From an uncultured Sphingomonadaceae bacterium (GTDB lineage Bacteria > Pseudomonadota > Alphaproteobacteria > Sphingomonadales > Sphingomonadaceae), in NCBI GenBank assembly GCA_903871605.1, contig CAIQHF010000019.1, positions 62,001 to 126,000 of the forward strand: DNA of 64,000 nt, read 5' to 3'. The notes beneath the pieces were generated by a model that was not told where the DNA came from, ran no database searches, and saw nothing but the letters and a program-made list of their open reading frames with translations. Within the stretch, counting starts at the first letter, position 1. The number at the start of each line of letters is the position of its first letter. This document shows, piece by piece, positions 1 to 9,145 of the stretch. A program made the translations under genes and the position numbers.

Positions 1-2828
1 TCGTAGAGGATGCCGAGCACGATGTAGATCGTCACCAGCGCGGCAAGGATGAGCAGCGGCTGCTCGCCCTGCGACTGCTGATAGCTTGCCGCGGTGCCCG
101 AGAAGCTGCCGTGGACGCTCGTCGGCATCGCGATCTGCGCCTCGGTCTGCTCGATGATCGTCTTGGCCTGCGACAGCGAGGTGCCCGGCGCGAGGTCGAA
201 CGAGACGGTCGCCGAGACCTCGGTGCCGTCGTGATTGACGGTCGCGGCGGTCGGCGCCTGCGTAACGGTCGCGATGGCGGGCAGCGGCACCATCTGGTGC
301 GCGGTGGTGGCGAGCGCCGAGCCGGTCGAGGGATCGCGCAGGCCCGGATTGGTCGAGACCGCAGCGGTGCTCGTGCCGGTCGTCGCCGGGCTGCTGCCCG
401 CAGCGGAGGTGCCGGTGGTCGTGTTCGCGGTCGTCGCGCCCGACACCGCGGTGACCGCACCGCTCGCTGCCGCCGCGACCGCGTCCGTCGCGACCGAATT
501 GGCGGGTATCCGCACGTCCGGCAGGTTCGCCGGCCCGGTGGTCGCCGAGGCGGTCCAGCCCATGATGACGCTATATTGGTTGATGTCCTCGTAGATCGTC
601 GCGACGCTGCGCTGCCCGAACGCATCGTAGAGGGCATTGTCGACGTCGAGCGGCGAGATGCCGACGCGCGAGGCGGCATCGCGATCGATCGTGACATAGC
701 TCTCGACGCCATTCTCGGCGAGGTCGCTGTCGACATTCTTGAGCTTGGGATTGGCATTGAGCGCGTCGGTCAGCTTCTGCGACCAGAGCTTGAGATTGGC
801 GGTGCTGTCGGCGACCAGCGTATATTGATAGGTGCCGTTCGACTGCCGGCCACCGACGCGTAGATCCTGCACCGGCGACAGGAACAGGCGGATCCCGCTC
901 ACCGGCTGGAGATGCTTCTGCAGCCGGGCGATCACGTCGGTGCTGGTCAGCCCGTGGCGGTCGCCGACGGATTTCAGCGACATGAAGATGAATGCGCCGC
1001 CCGCGCGGCTGCCGCCGGTGAAGCCGACCACGCTCTGTACCGCGCGATCCTTGTGGATGATCCCGACGATCTGCTCGAGCTTGCCCTGCATCGACTGGAA
1101 GGACACGCTCTCGTCGGCGCGCACGCCGGCCATGATCAGCGGGCTTTCCTGTTGCGGGAAGAAGCCCTTGGGAACGACGATATAGAGATAGACGGTGAGC
1201 CCGATCACTGCGACGAGCAGGAAGATCACCACCGGCTTCATCGCCAGCGCCCAGTCGAGCGAGGCGGCATAGGTACGTTCGGCGCGCTGATAGCCGCGCT
1301 CGAGAAAGCGCGACACGCGGCCGGGCTGGCGCTCGCGCTCGGCCTGATCGGGGCGCAGGAACCACGCGCAGAGCATCGGCGTCATCGTCAGCGAGAGCAC
1401 CAGGCTGATCATCACCGCAACCGACAGCGTCACCGCGAACTCGCGGAACAGCCGGCCGACGATCCCGCCCATGAACAGCAGCGGAATGAACACCGCGACG
1501 AGGCTGATGCTGATCGACAGCACGGTGAAGCCGACCTCGGACGCGCCCTGCAGCGCCGCCTCGAGCCGCCCCATCCCCTGCTCGAGATGCCGCGTCGTAT
1601 TCTCGAGCACCACGATCGCGTCGTCGACGACGAAGCCCGTCGCCACCGTGATCGCCATCAGCGAGAGATTGTTGAGGCTGAACCCCAGCATGTACATCAC
1701 GCCGAACGTGCCGAGCAGCGAGACGATCGTCGCGACCGCCGGGATCATCGTCGAACGGACGTCGCGCAGGAAGGCGAAGACGACGATCACGACGAGGACC
1801 AGCGCAATCAGCACGGTGATCTCGATCTCCTTGATCGACGCGCGGATCGAACTGGTGCGATCGACCGCCACGGCGAGCTTGATGTCCGAGGGGATCTGCG
1901 CGGCGAGCGCGGGCAGCTCGGCATCGATCGCATCCGCCATCTTGATCAGATTGGCGCCCGGCTGCTGCGTGATGTTGACGATGATCGCGCGCTTGCCGTT
2001 GTAGAGCCCGAGCGTGCGCGTGTCGGCGACGCTGTCGGTCACCTCGGCGATGTCGCCGAGCCGCACCGCCGCATTGTTGCGCCACGCGATCACCAGCGGC
2101 CGGTAGTCCACCGCGGCGCGCCCGGCGGCATTGGTGTAGATCTGCCAGCTGCGCCCGTCGGCGCCCTGGAGGAGCCCCTTGGGGCGGTTGGCGTTGGCCG
2201 CCTCGATCGCGGCGCGGACGTCCTCCATCGCGATGCCGTAGCTGTTGAGCCGGTAGGGGTCGACGTTGACGCGCACCGCGGGCAGCGACCCGCCGCCGAC
2301 CTCGACGTCGCCCACGCCCTGGATCTGCGAGATGTGCTGCTGGACGATGTTCGAGACGGCATCGTAGATCTGCCCTGCGGTGCGCGTATCCGAGGTCAGC
2401 GCCAGCGTGATCACCGGCTGGCTCGCCGGGTTCATCTTGCGATAGGTCGGGTTCTGGCGGAGCGTCGCGGGAAGGTCGACGCGGCTGGCGTTGATCGCCG
2501 CCTGCACCTCGCGCGCGGCGCCGTCGATATCCTTCGAGAGATCGAATTGCAGCGTGATCCGCGTCGAGCCGAGACTGCTCTGCGAGCTCATCTCGGTGAC
2601 TCCCGAGATCGTCGACAGGCGGCGCTCGAGCGGCGTCGCGATGCTCTGCGCCATCACCTCGGGGCTTGCGCCGGCGAGCGTTCCGGTGACCGCGATCGTC
2701 GGGAAATCGACCTGCGGCAGCGGCGCCACCGGCAGCGACAGGAAGCCGCCGATCCCGGCGAGCGCCAACCCGATGGTCAGCAGGATCGTGGCGATCGGCC
2801 GCCGGATGAAAGGCGCCGAAAGGTTCAT
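1..2828 (-). CDS. mdtC: RND multidrug efflux permease, MdtC-like (3' end beyond window)
   Basis: Inner-membrane subunit of a proton-driven tripartite RND efflux pump. About 942 residues are visible from the ATG at 2828; the C-terminal membrane segments lie beyond the left edge, which is why the ORF track misses it. The reading opens with MNLSAPFIRRPIATILL, typical of this subfamily, then the first membrane helix, the periplasmic porter domain, and the TM4 motif FVVDDAIVVLEN carrying the proton-relay aspartates. It starts 10 nt after the mdtB stop, so it is co-translated with the MdtA/MdtB-like genes. An Ala/Thr/Ser/Gly-rich stretch at about residues 775-840 lengthens a periplasmic loop well beyond the family norm. 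The plus-strand ORFs here are shadows. Confidence 0.93.
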   Translation of the reverse strand, partial: MNLSAPFIRRPIATILLTIGLALAGIGGFLSLPVAPLPQVDFPTIAVTGTLAGASPEVMAQSIATPLERRLSTISGVTEMSSQSSLGSTRITLQFDLSKDIDGAAREVQAAINASRVDLPATLRQNPTYRKMNPASQPVITLALTSDTRTAGQIYDAVSNIVQQHISQIQGVGDVEVGGGSLPAVRVNVDPYRLNSYGIAMEDVRAAIEAANANRPKGLLQGADGRSWQIYTNAAGRAAVDYRPLVIAWRNNAAVRLGDIAEVTDSVADTRTLGLYNGKRAIIVNITQQPGANLIKMADAIDAELPALAAQIPSDIKLAVAVDRTSSIRASIKEIEITVLIALVLVVIVVFAFLRDVRSTMIPAVATIVSLLGTFGVMYMLGFSLNNLSLMAITVATGFVVDDAIVVLENTTRHLEQGMGRLEAALQGASEVGFTVLSISISLVAVFIPLLFMGGIVGRLFREFAVTLSVAVMISLVLSLTMTPMLCAWFLRPDQAERERQPGRVSRFLERGYQRAERTYAASLDWALAMKPVVIFLLVAVIGLTVYLYIVVPKGFFPQQESPLIMAGVRADESVSFQSMQGKLEQIVGIIHKDRAVQSVVGFTGGSRAGGAFIFMSLKSVGDRHGLTSTDVIARLQKHLQPVSGIRLFLSPVQDLRVGGRQSNGTYQYTLVADSTANLKLWSQKLTDALNANPKLKNVDSDLAENGVESYVTIDRDAASRVGISPLDVDNALYDAFGQRSVATIYEDINQYSVIMGWTASATTGPANLPDVRIPANSVATDAVAAAASGAVTAVSGATTANTTTGTSAAGSSPATTGTSTAAVSTNPGLRDPSTGSALATTAHQMVPLPAIATVTQAPTAATVNHDGTEVSATVSFDLAPGTSLSQAKTIIEQTEAQIAMPTSVHGSFSGTAASYQQSQGEQPLLILAALVTIYIVLGILY

Positions 2829-2838
2829 GCCCGGCTCT

Positions 2839-5800
2839 TCATGCGCGCGCTTCCGGGCCGAGCGCGGCGGGCGCCGCACCGCCCCAGCCACGCCGCGCGA
2901 AGCGCTGCTGCGCACGATCGAACCACAGATAGATGATCGGCGTGGTGAACATGGTGAGCAGCTGGCTGACCAGCAGGCCGCCGAAGATCGCGATGCCGAG
3001 CGGCCGGCGCAGCTCGGCGCCCTCGCCGACGCCCAGCATCAGCGGCACCGCGGCGAACAACGCTGCGAGCGTGGTCATCAGGATCGGGCGGAAGCGCAGC
3101 ATCGCGGCCTGGCGGATCGCGTCGACGGGGGCCAGCCCCTCGTCGCGTTCGGCGGCGATCGCGAAGTCGATCATCATGATCGCGTTCTTCTTGACGATGC
3201 CGATCAGCAGCACGATCCCGATGATCCCGATGATGTCGAGGTCATGGCCGGTCACCCACAGCGCGAACAGCGCGCCGACCGCCGCCGACGGCAGCGTCGA
3301 GAGGATCGTCACCGGGTGGATGAAGCTCTCGTAGAGCACGCCGAGCACGATATAGACACAGACGACCGCGGCGAGGATCAGCCAGAGCTGGTTGTTGAGC
3401 GAGCTCGAGAAGGCGCCCGCTGCGCCGAGGAAGCTGATCGTCACGCCGCGCTTCAGATGCAGCGCGTCGACCTTGGCCTGCACGGCTTTCACCGCGGTGC
3501 CGAGCGAGACGCCGGGTGCGGTGTCGAAGCCGATCGTCGCCGCCGGGAACTGCGCGACATGCGTGATCGCGAGCGGCGACTTGCCCTCGGTGATCCTCGC
3601 CACCGCCGACAGCGGCGTCGCGCCGCCGGACGCGGCGAGGTGGAGCAGGCCGAGCGACTGCGGGCCGCTCGGCAGCCCGGGGGCCGCCTCGAGGATCACG
3701 CGATATTGCGTCGTCTCGGTGAAGATCGTCGAGACGATGCGCTGTCCGAATGCCGAATAGAGCGTGTCGTCGACGCTCGACGCGGTGATGTCGAGCCGCG
3801 CCGCCGCGTCGCGGTCGATCGCGATATTGGCGGACGAACCCTGCGCGCCCGCGTCGGTGGTGACGTTCGCGACCTTCGCGACCGATTGCAGCGCCGCGGC
3901 GATGCGCTGCGCCTCGCCGTTGACGTCGGCGGTGTTCGATCCCTCGACCGAGAAGCGATATTGCGTCGGGCCGCCCTCGGCGTCGATCGTGAGGTCCTGC
4001 GTCGGCTGCAGATAGAGCGTCAGCCCGGCGATATGGTCGACCGCGCGCTTGAGGCGGCGCATGATCGTCGCCTGGTTGGCGTGGCTGGTGTTGAGGTTGA
4101 TCAGCATCGTGCCCGAATTGAGCGATGCGTTGTTCGATCCATCGACGCCGACGAAGGACGATAGCGATGCGACGTCCGCGTCCTGCAGGATGACGTTCGC
4201 CGCCTGCGACTGCAGCGCCGCCATCCGGTCGTAGGAGACGCTCGTCGAGGCGACGATGCGCGCCTCGAGCTGACCGGTGTCCTGCGTCGGGAACAGACCC
4301 TTGGGGATGACCAGATAGAGCAGCACCGTCACCACCAGCGTCAGCACCGCGACGATCAGCGTGGCGGTGCGGCGCGCGAGCACGAAATCGAGCCCGCGCC
4401 CATAATGATGCTCGATCCGCGCGAACATCGCCGCCGAGCGTTGCGCAACGCGGCTCGGCTTCTCGTCCTCGGGACGCCTGAGCCAGCGCGCCGACAGCAT
4501 CGGCGTCAGCGTCAGCGACACCGCCGCCGAGATCAGGATCGTCACCGCCAGCGTGACCGCGAATTCGCGGAACAGGCGGCCGACGATGTCGCCCATGAAC
4601 AGCAGCGGGATCAGCACCGCGATCAGCGAGATCGTCAGCGAGATGATCGTGAAGCCGATCTCGGCGGCGCCCCTGAGCGCGGCCTCGAACGGCGCGATGC
4701 CGTCCTCGATATGGCGCTGAATATTCTCGATCATCACGATCGCATCGTCGACGACGAAGCCCGTCGCGATGGTCAGCGCCATCAGGCTGAGATTGTCGAG
4801 GCTGTAGCCGAGCAGATACATCACCCCGAAGGTGCCGACGAGGCTGATCGGCACCGCCAGCCCCGCCACCAGCGTCGCCCGCGCCGAATGGAGGAAGAAG
4901 AAGATCACCAGCACGACCAGCACCACCGCGAGCACCAGCTCGAACTCGACATCGTGGACCGAGGCGCGGATTCCGGTGGTGCGATCCGAGAGGATCTGCG
5001 CGTCGAGACCGGCGGGGAGGCTCTTGAGCAGCTCGGGCAGCTGCGTCTTGATCGAGTCGACCGTCTGGATGACGTTGGCGCCGGGTTGGCGCTGGACGTT
5101 GAGGATGATCGCCGGCGTCTTGTCGGCGAGCGCACCCAGCCGGGCGTTCTCGGCGCCCTCGACGACCTGCGCGACGTCGGAGAGCCGCACCGGCGCGTTG
5201 TTCTGATACGAGATGATCAGCTTCTTATAGTCGTCGACGCTCTCGAGCTGATCGTTGGCGTTGATCTGGTACGCGCGGTTGGCGCCGTCGAAACTGCCCT
5301 TGGCCGAATTGGCGTTGGCGTTGTCGATCGCGGTGCGCAGCTGAGCGAGGCTCAGCCCGTAGCTGGATAGCGCCTGCGTGTCGGCGCGGATCCGCATCGC
5401 GGGCTTCTGCCCGCCGGCGAGCGTGACGAGGCCGACGCCCGAGATCTGGCTGATCTTCTGCGCCAATCGCGTGTCGACGATCGACTGCACCTGGGTCAAC
5501 GGGATCGTCTTCGAGGTGACCGCGATCGTCAGCACCGGCGCATCGGCCGGGTTGATCTTGGCATAGACGGGCGGCGCGGGAAGATCGGCGGGCAGCAGCG
5601 CGGTCGAGGCGTTGATCGCGGCCTGGACCTCCTGTTCGGCAACGTCGAGGCTCGAGGTCAGCCCGAATTGCAGCGTCACGATCGAGGCACCCGCCGAACT
5701 GGTCGACGCCATGCGCGACAGGCCCGGCATCTCGCCGAACTGACGCTCGAGCGGCGCGGTCACCGTCTGGCTCATCACCTCGGGGCTGCCGCCGGGATAG

Positions 5801-5949
5801 AGCGTGGTCACCTGGATCGTCGGATAATCGACTTCGGGCAGCGCCGAGAGCGACAGCAGGTGGAAGCCCAGCAGCCCCGCCAGCACGATGGCGACCATGA
5901 CCAGCGCGGTGGCGACCGGCCGCAGGATGAAGATGCGCGAGGGGCTCAT
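2839..5949 (-). CDS. mdtB: RND multidrug efflux permease, MdtB-like
   Basis: Second inner-membrane RND permease of 1036 aa; MdtB and MdtC form a mixed trimer in the characterised E. coli system. It begins MSPSRIFILRPVATAL, the usual N-terminus, and TM4 carries FVVDDAIVMIENIQRH with the paired aspartates of the proton relay. The ORF track starts ten codons earlier at a GTG inside mdtA; I prefer the ATG at 5949, which follows the mdtA stop (5960) by 10 nt and gives the conserved start. Length matches the family (about 1040). Membership of RND/AcrB is certain; the MdtB name rests on gene order (adaptor, then two unlike permeases). Substrates cannot be read from sequence. Confidence 0.94.
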   Translation of the reverse strand: MSPSRIFILRPVATALVMVAIVLAGLLGFHLLSLSALPEVDYPTIQVTTLYPGGSPEVMSQTVTAPLERQFGEMPGLSRMASTSSAGASIVTLQFGLTSSLDVAEQEVQAAINASTALLPADLPAPPVYAKINPADAPVLTIAVTSKTIPLTQVQSIVDTRLAQKISQISGVGLVTLAGGQKPAMRIRADTQALSSYGLSLAQLRTAIDNANANSAKGSFDGANRAYQINANDQLESVDDYKKLIISYQNNAPVRLSDVAQVVEGAENARLGALADKTPAIILNVQRQPGANVIQTVDSIKTQLPELLKSLPAGLDAQILSDRTTGIRASVHDVEFELVLAVVLVVLVIFFFLHSARATLVAGLAVPISLVGTFGVMYLLGYSLDNLSLMALTIATGFVVDDAIVMIENIQRHIEDGIAPFEAALRGAAEIGFTIISLTISLIAVLIPLLFMGDIVGRLFREFAVTLAVTILISAAVSLTLTPMLSARWLRRPEDEKPSRVAQRSAAMFARIEHHYGRGLDFVLARRTATLIVAVLTLVVTVLLYLVIPKGLFPTQDTGQLEARIVASTSVSYDRMAALQSQAANVILQDADVASLSSFVGVDGSNNASLNSGTMLINLNTSHANQATIMRRLKRAVDHIAGLTLYLQPTQDLTIDAEGGPTQYRFSVEGSNTADVNGEAQRIAAALQSVAKVANVTTDAGAQGSSANIAIDRDAAARLDITASSVDDTLYSAFGQRIVSTIFTETTQYRVILEAAPGLPSGPQSLGLLHLAASGGATPLSAVARITEGKSPLAITHVAQFPAATIGFDTAPGVSLGTAVKAVQAKVDALHLKRGVTISFLGAAGAFSSSLNNQLWLILAAVVCVYIVLGVLYESFIHPVTILSTLPSAAVGALFALWVTGHDLDIIGIIGIVLLIGIVKKNAIMMIDFAIAAERDEGLAPVDAIRQAAMLRFRPILMTTLAALFAAVPLMLGVGEGAELRRPLGIAIFGGLLVSQLLTMFTTPIIYLWFDRAQQRFARRGWGGAAPAALGPEARA

Positions 5950-5959
5950 GGTGAGGCGG

Positions 5960-7303
5960 TCAGCCCGCTCCGCCGCCACGATGGCGCTTGCCGCCGCCCT
6001 TGCCCGCGGCCGCGGGCTTGTCGCCCGGCAGCGACACCTTGGCGCCCTCGGTCAGCCGGTCGCCGCCATCGGTGATCACGGTGTCGCCGACCGCAAGGCC
6101 GTCGGTGATCTGCACCAAGTCGGCGGTCTGCACGCCGGTCTTGACCTTGCGCTCGGTGACGCTGCGATCGGGCTTGAGCAGCCAGACGAAGCTGCCGTCG
6201 GGTCCCGAGCGCACCGCCGAAGGCGACACCGTCACCGCGTTGCGGACCGTGTCGATCGTCAGCCGGACATTGACGAACTGGCTCGGATAGAGCTGGAAAT
6301 TGCCGTTTCCGAAGCGCGCCTTGCCCTTGATCGTGCCGGTGGTCGAATCGCCGCGGTTGTCGAGCGTCGAGAAGCGGCCGGTATCGAGCGTCGTCGTGCG
6401 CGTGCTGTCGAGCGCGATCGCGGGGATCTCGGCGCCCTGCGCGACGCGCTTCTGGATCGCCGGCGCCTGCTGCTGCGGGATCGCGAACTCGACGTCGATC
6501 GGCTGGAGCGTGGTCACCACCGCGACCCCCGTGGTCGTGCCCGACGCGATATAATTGCCGATGTCGACGACGCGAAGGCCGATCCGCCCCGCCACCGGCG
6601 AGACGATGTTGGTGTAGCCGAGGTTGATCTGCGCGGTCTGCACCTGGCCCTGATCGACCGCGATCGTGCCCTGCAGCTGGTTGACCAGCGCCGCTTGCGT
6701 ATCGACGTCCTGCCGCGCGATCGAATCCTGGCGGAGCAGCGTCTGGTCGCGGCTGAGCAGCAGACGGGCATTTTGGAGCTGCGCCTTGTCGCGGGCGAGC
6801 GCGCCCTGCGCCTGGAGCAGCAGCGCACGATAAGGCCGCGGATCGATGATCGCGAGCGTTTGTCCGCGGTGGACGAGCTGCCCTTCGCGAAACCGAATCT
6901 CGGTGATCGTGCCCGAAACCTGCGGGATCACCGTCACCGTCGCGGCGGGCGTCACCGTGCCGAGCGCCTCCGTCGTGATCGGCAGGTCGGCCGTCGCCGC
7001 CTTGGCGGTGCCGACCGTCGTCGGCTGGCTCGCGCCGCCGGGTCCGCCGCCGCCGCGACCGCCGCCGCCTGCGCCCTTATGACGGCCGCCACCCTGCCCG
7101 CCGCCGCTCGACGACGCGGCATGGCTCGACAGATACACGGCGAGCAGCACCAGCAACAGCAATCCGACGATTGCGCCGATCCACGAAAACAGCCTTGACC
7201 GGCCGCCGAAATGGCGGGGTTCATCTGCAATCCACTGCGCGGACGCCGGCTCGGGCGGCGCGGCCGAATGGCCGGCTGGAGGAGTCAGGTCGTCTTCGTG
7301 CAT
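5960..7303 (-). CDS. mdtA: RND efflux periplasmic adaptor, MdtA-like
   Basis: Membrane-fusion adaptor of 447 aa linking the RND permeases to an outer-membrane channel. The start chosen is MHEDDLTPP at 7303, which has a GGGA ribosome site; the ORF track extends 20 codons further. After a short cytoplasmic leader come one transmembrane anchor (WIGAIVGLLLLVLLAVYL), an unusually glycine-rich linker, the lipoyl/barrel-sandwich half, an alpha-hairpin (LLSRDQTLLRQDSIARQ), and the second lipoyl half (GYTNIVSPVAGRIGLRVVD). The tail is again Gly/His/Lys-rich. First gene of the minus-strand efflux operon, divergent from the MFS exporter with a 232-bp shared upstream region. No outer-membrane factor is in the window. 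Confidence 0.94.
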   Translation of the reverse strand: MHEDDLTPPAGHSAAPPEPASAQWIADEPRHFGGRSRLFSWIGAIVGLLLLVLLAVYLSSHAASSSGGGQGGGRHKGAGGGGRGGGGPGGASQPTTVGTAKAATADLPITTEALGTVTPAATVTVIPQVSGTITEIRFREGQLVHRGQTLAIIDPRPYRALLLQAQGALARDKAQLQNARLLLSRDQTLLRQDSIARQDVDTQAALVNQLQGTIAVDQGQVQTAQINLGYTNIVSPVAGRIGLRVVDIGNYIASGTTTGVAVVTTLQPIDVEFAIPQQQAPAIQKRVAQGAEIPAIALDSTRTTTLDTGRFSTLDNRGDSTTGTIKGKARFGNGNFQLYPSQFVNVRLTIDTVRNAVTVSPSAVRSGPDGSFVWLLKPDRSVTERKVKTGVQTADLVQITDGLAVGDTVITDGGDRLTEGAKVSLPGDKPAAAGKGGGKRHRGGGAG

Positions 7304-7535
7304 GGTGGTCCCGCTATCGCTACGCGCGGCCCGTACCGGCGATGAGATACGCCCGTATGTCAAGCCTGCAACGCCGGCCCGTCTACATGGGCGGTTCCCA
7401 AAGCGGGCATGCGCGCCTATCTGGCGGATACTGCGGCCAGCCGGCGTTCAGACAGGCAGCCGATCGAGGGGACGCCGTCCACCACGAAAGCCTGCTATTG
7501 TCGATGTTCCCACCCCCACGCCGCGCCGGCGGTTC

Positions 7536-9086
7536 ATGCTGAGGCCGAGGCGGCGCGGCCTTGCTTCGGTCAATGCCGAGGTGCGCGACGGCATCGTCCC
7601 CGCCGCCGGCCGGCTCACGCAGACGCTCGACGAAGGTCCGCCCAAGTCGGGGCCGAGCTACCGCGTGATCGCGCTGATCATCGCCTGCGCCCTGTTCATG
7701 GAAAATCTCGACGCGACCGTGCTTGCCACCGCGCTGCCGACGATGGCGCACGATTTCGGCGTCCGCGCGCCCGCGATGAGCGTGGCGCTCACCTCCTATC
7801 TGCTCGCGCTTGCGGTGTTCATCCCCGCTTCGGGGACGTTCGCGGACCGGTTCGGATCGCGCACCGTATTCCGGTCGGCGATCCTGCTGTTCATGGCGGG
7901 CTCGCTCGCCTGCGGGATCGCGCCGACGCTCGGGCTGATCGTGCTCGCGCGCTTCGTGCAGGGAATCGGCGGCGCGATGATGATCCCGGTCGGGCGACTG
8001 GTGCTGCTCCGCTCGGTCGCCAAACGCGACATGGTGAATGCGATGTCGTGGCTGATCATGCCCGCGCTGATCGGCCCGATCGTCGGTCCACCGCTGGGCG
8101 GGTTCATCGTCACCTATCTCGACTGGCGCTGGATCTTCTACCTCAACCTGCCGATCGGCGTGATGGGGGTGCTGCTGGTCGGCAGGTTCATCCCCAATCT
8201 GCGCGAGGATCATGTCGCTCCCTTCGATCCGCTGGGCTTCGGCCTGAGCGGGCTGTCGCTCGGCTGCCTGCTGTTCGGATTCGAGATGACCAGCCGCGCC
8301 GGCGACGGGCGGCTCGCGATCGGGCTGATTGCGATCGGGCTGGTCAGCGGGCTGCTCTATATCCGCCATGCCCGCCGTCATGCCGAGCCGATCCTCGATC
8401 TCGCGCTGCTCCGCGACGACAATTTCCGGCTCTCGGTGATCGCGGGTTCGCTGACCCGGATCACGCAAGGCTCGCTGCCCTTCCTGCTGCCGCTGATGAT
8501 GCAGCTCGGCTTCGGCTATTCCGCCGCCAAGAGCGGTGCGATCACCGTCGCAACCGCAATGGGCTCGCTCGCCATGAAGGGATTCGCGCCGCGCATATTG
8601 CGGCGCTTCGGGTTCCGCAGCACGCTCGTGATCAACGGCCTGATCGGCAGCGCCGGCTATGCGATCTGCGGGATGTTTCGCCCGGCCTGGCCGCTCGCGG
8701 CGATCTTCGCGACGCTGGTCGCGTGCGGCTTCTTCATGTCGTTCCAGTTCACCGCCTACAACACGATCGCCTATGACGGCATCGACAAGCACCGGATGAG
8801 CGTCGCGACCAGCTTCTATTCAACCTTCCAGCAACTGATGCTGTCGCTCGGCATCTGCATCGCGGCGACCGCGCTACACGTCTCGATGCTGCTGCACCAT
8901 GTCGACAAGCCGCGCCTGGGGGATTTCAGCGCGGCCTTCCTGGTGGTCACCGCCATTTCCGCGCTGGCGACGGTGTGGAACCTGCGCTTCGCCGCCGACG
9001 CCGGCGCCGAGATCAGCGGCAGGTCGCCCAAAATCCCCGCCCAGCAACCGACACCCGAGCCCCACGAAAGCGTTGGAGGTCTTTGA
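7536..9086 (+). CDS. MFS drug exporter, DHA2 (EmrB-type) family
   Basis: Integral membrane proton antiporter of 516 aa, about 14 helices. DHA2 features: MENLDATVLATALP in TM1, the motif-A loop GTFADRFGSRTVF after TM2, and an antiporter motif C in TM5 (GPIVGPPLGGF). The ORF track opens at 7302 and includes non-homologous leader codons; the ATG at 7536 (MLRPRRRGLAS) is the first start giving a sensible N-terminus, with only a weak GGCGG site, so the start is uncertain. It is divergent from the mdtABC-like operon. No EmrA-type adaptor accompanies it, so it may work alone. The -35 box of the hpd promoter overlaps its stop codon. Family certain, substrate unknown. Confidence 0.88.
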   Translation: MLRPRRRGLASVNAEVRDGIVPAAGRLTQTLDEGPPKSGPSYRVIALIIACALFMENLDATVLATALPTMAHDFGVRAPAMSVALTSYLLALAVFIPASGTFADRFGSRTVFRSAILLFMAGSLACGIAPTLGLIVLARFVQGIGGAMMIPVGRLVLLRSVAKRDMVNAMSWLIMPALIGPIVGPPLGGFIVTYLDWRWIFYLNLPIGVMGVLLVGRFIPNLREDHVAPFDPLGFGLSGLSLGCLLFGFEMTSRAGDGRLAIGLIAIGLVSGLLYIRHARRHAEPILDLALLRDDNFRLSVIAGSLTRITQGSLPFLLPLMMQLGFGYSAAKSGAITVATAMGSLAMKGFAPRILRRFGFRSTLVINGLIGSAGYAICGMFRPAWPLAAIFATLVACGFFMSFQFTAYNTIAYDGIDKHRMSVATSFYSTFQQLMLSLGICIAATALHVSMLLHHVDKPRLGDFSAAFLVVTAISALATVWNLRFAADAGAEISGRSPKIPAQQPTPEPHESVGGL

Positions 9087-9125
9087 CAGCGCGCATCGCG
9101 ACGCGTATCTGGTAACATATGTTAC
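9083..9125 (+). promoter_or_regulatory. hpd promoter with overlapping palindromic operator
   Basis: TTGACA at 9083-9088, 17 nt, then TATCTG at 9106-9111 give a near-consensus sigma-70 promoter. A perfect 14-bp palindrome, GTAACATATGTTAC (9112-9125), abuts the -10 and would cover the transcription start, the classical position for a repressor. The hpd ribosome site follows at about 9132. The binding protein is not identifiable here. Confidence 0.65.
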
Positions 9126-9145
9126 TTGATCGAAGGAGCCATGGC

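Noticed and set aside
912-6075. Long plus-strand ORFs (912-2936, 2491-4164, 4405-5370, 5888-7198)
   Set aside because: They lie antisense to certain RND efflux genes and encode Arg/Asp/His-rich sequence with no domain, the usual result of high third-position GC.
9119-9145. Upstream start for hpd as given in the ORF track
   Set aside because: It lies within the promoter palindrome, upstream of the GAAGGAG ribosome site that fits the ATG at 9146.
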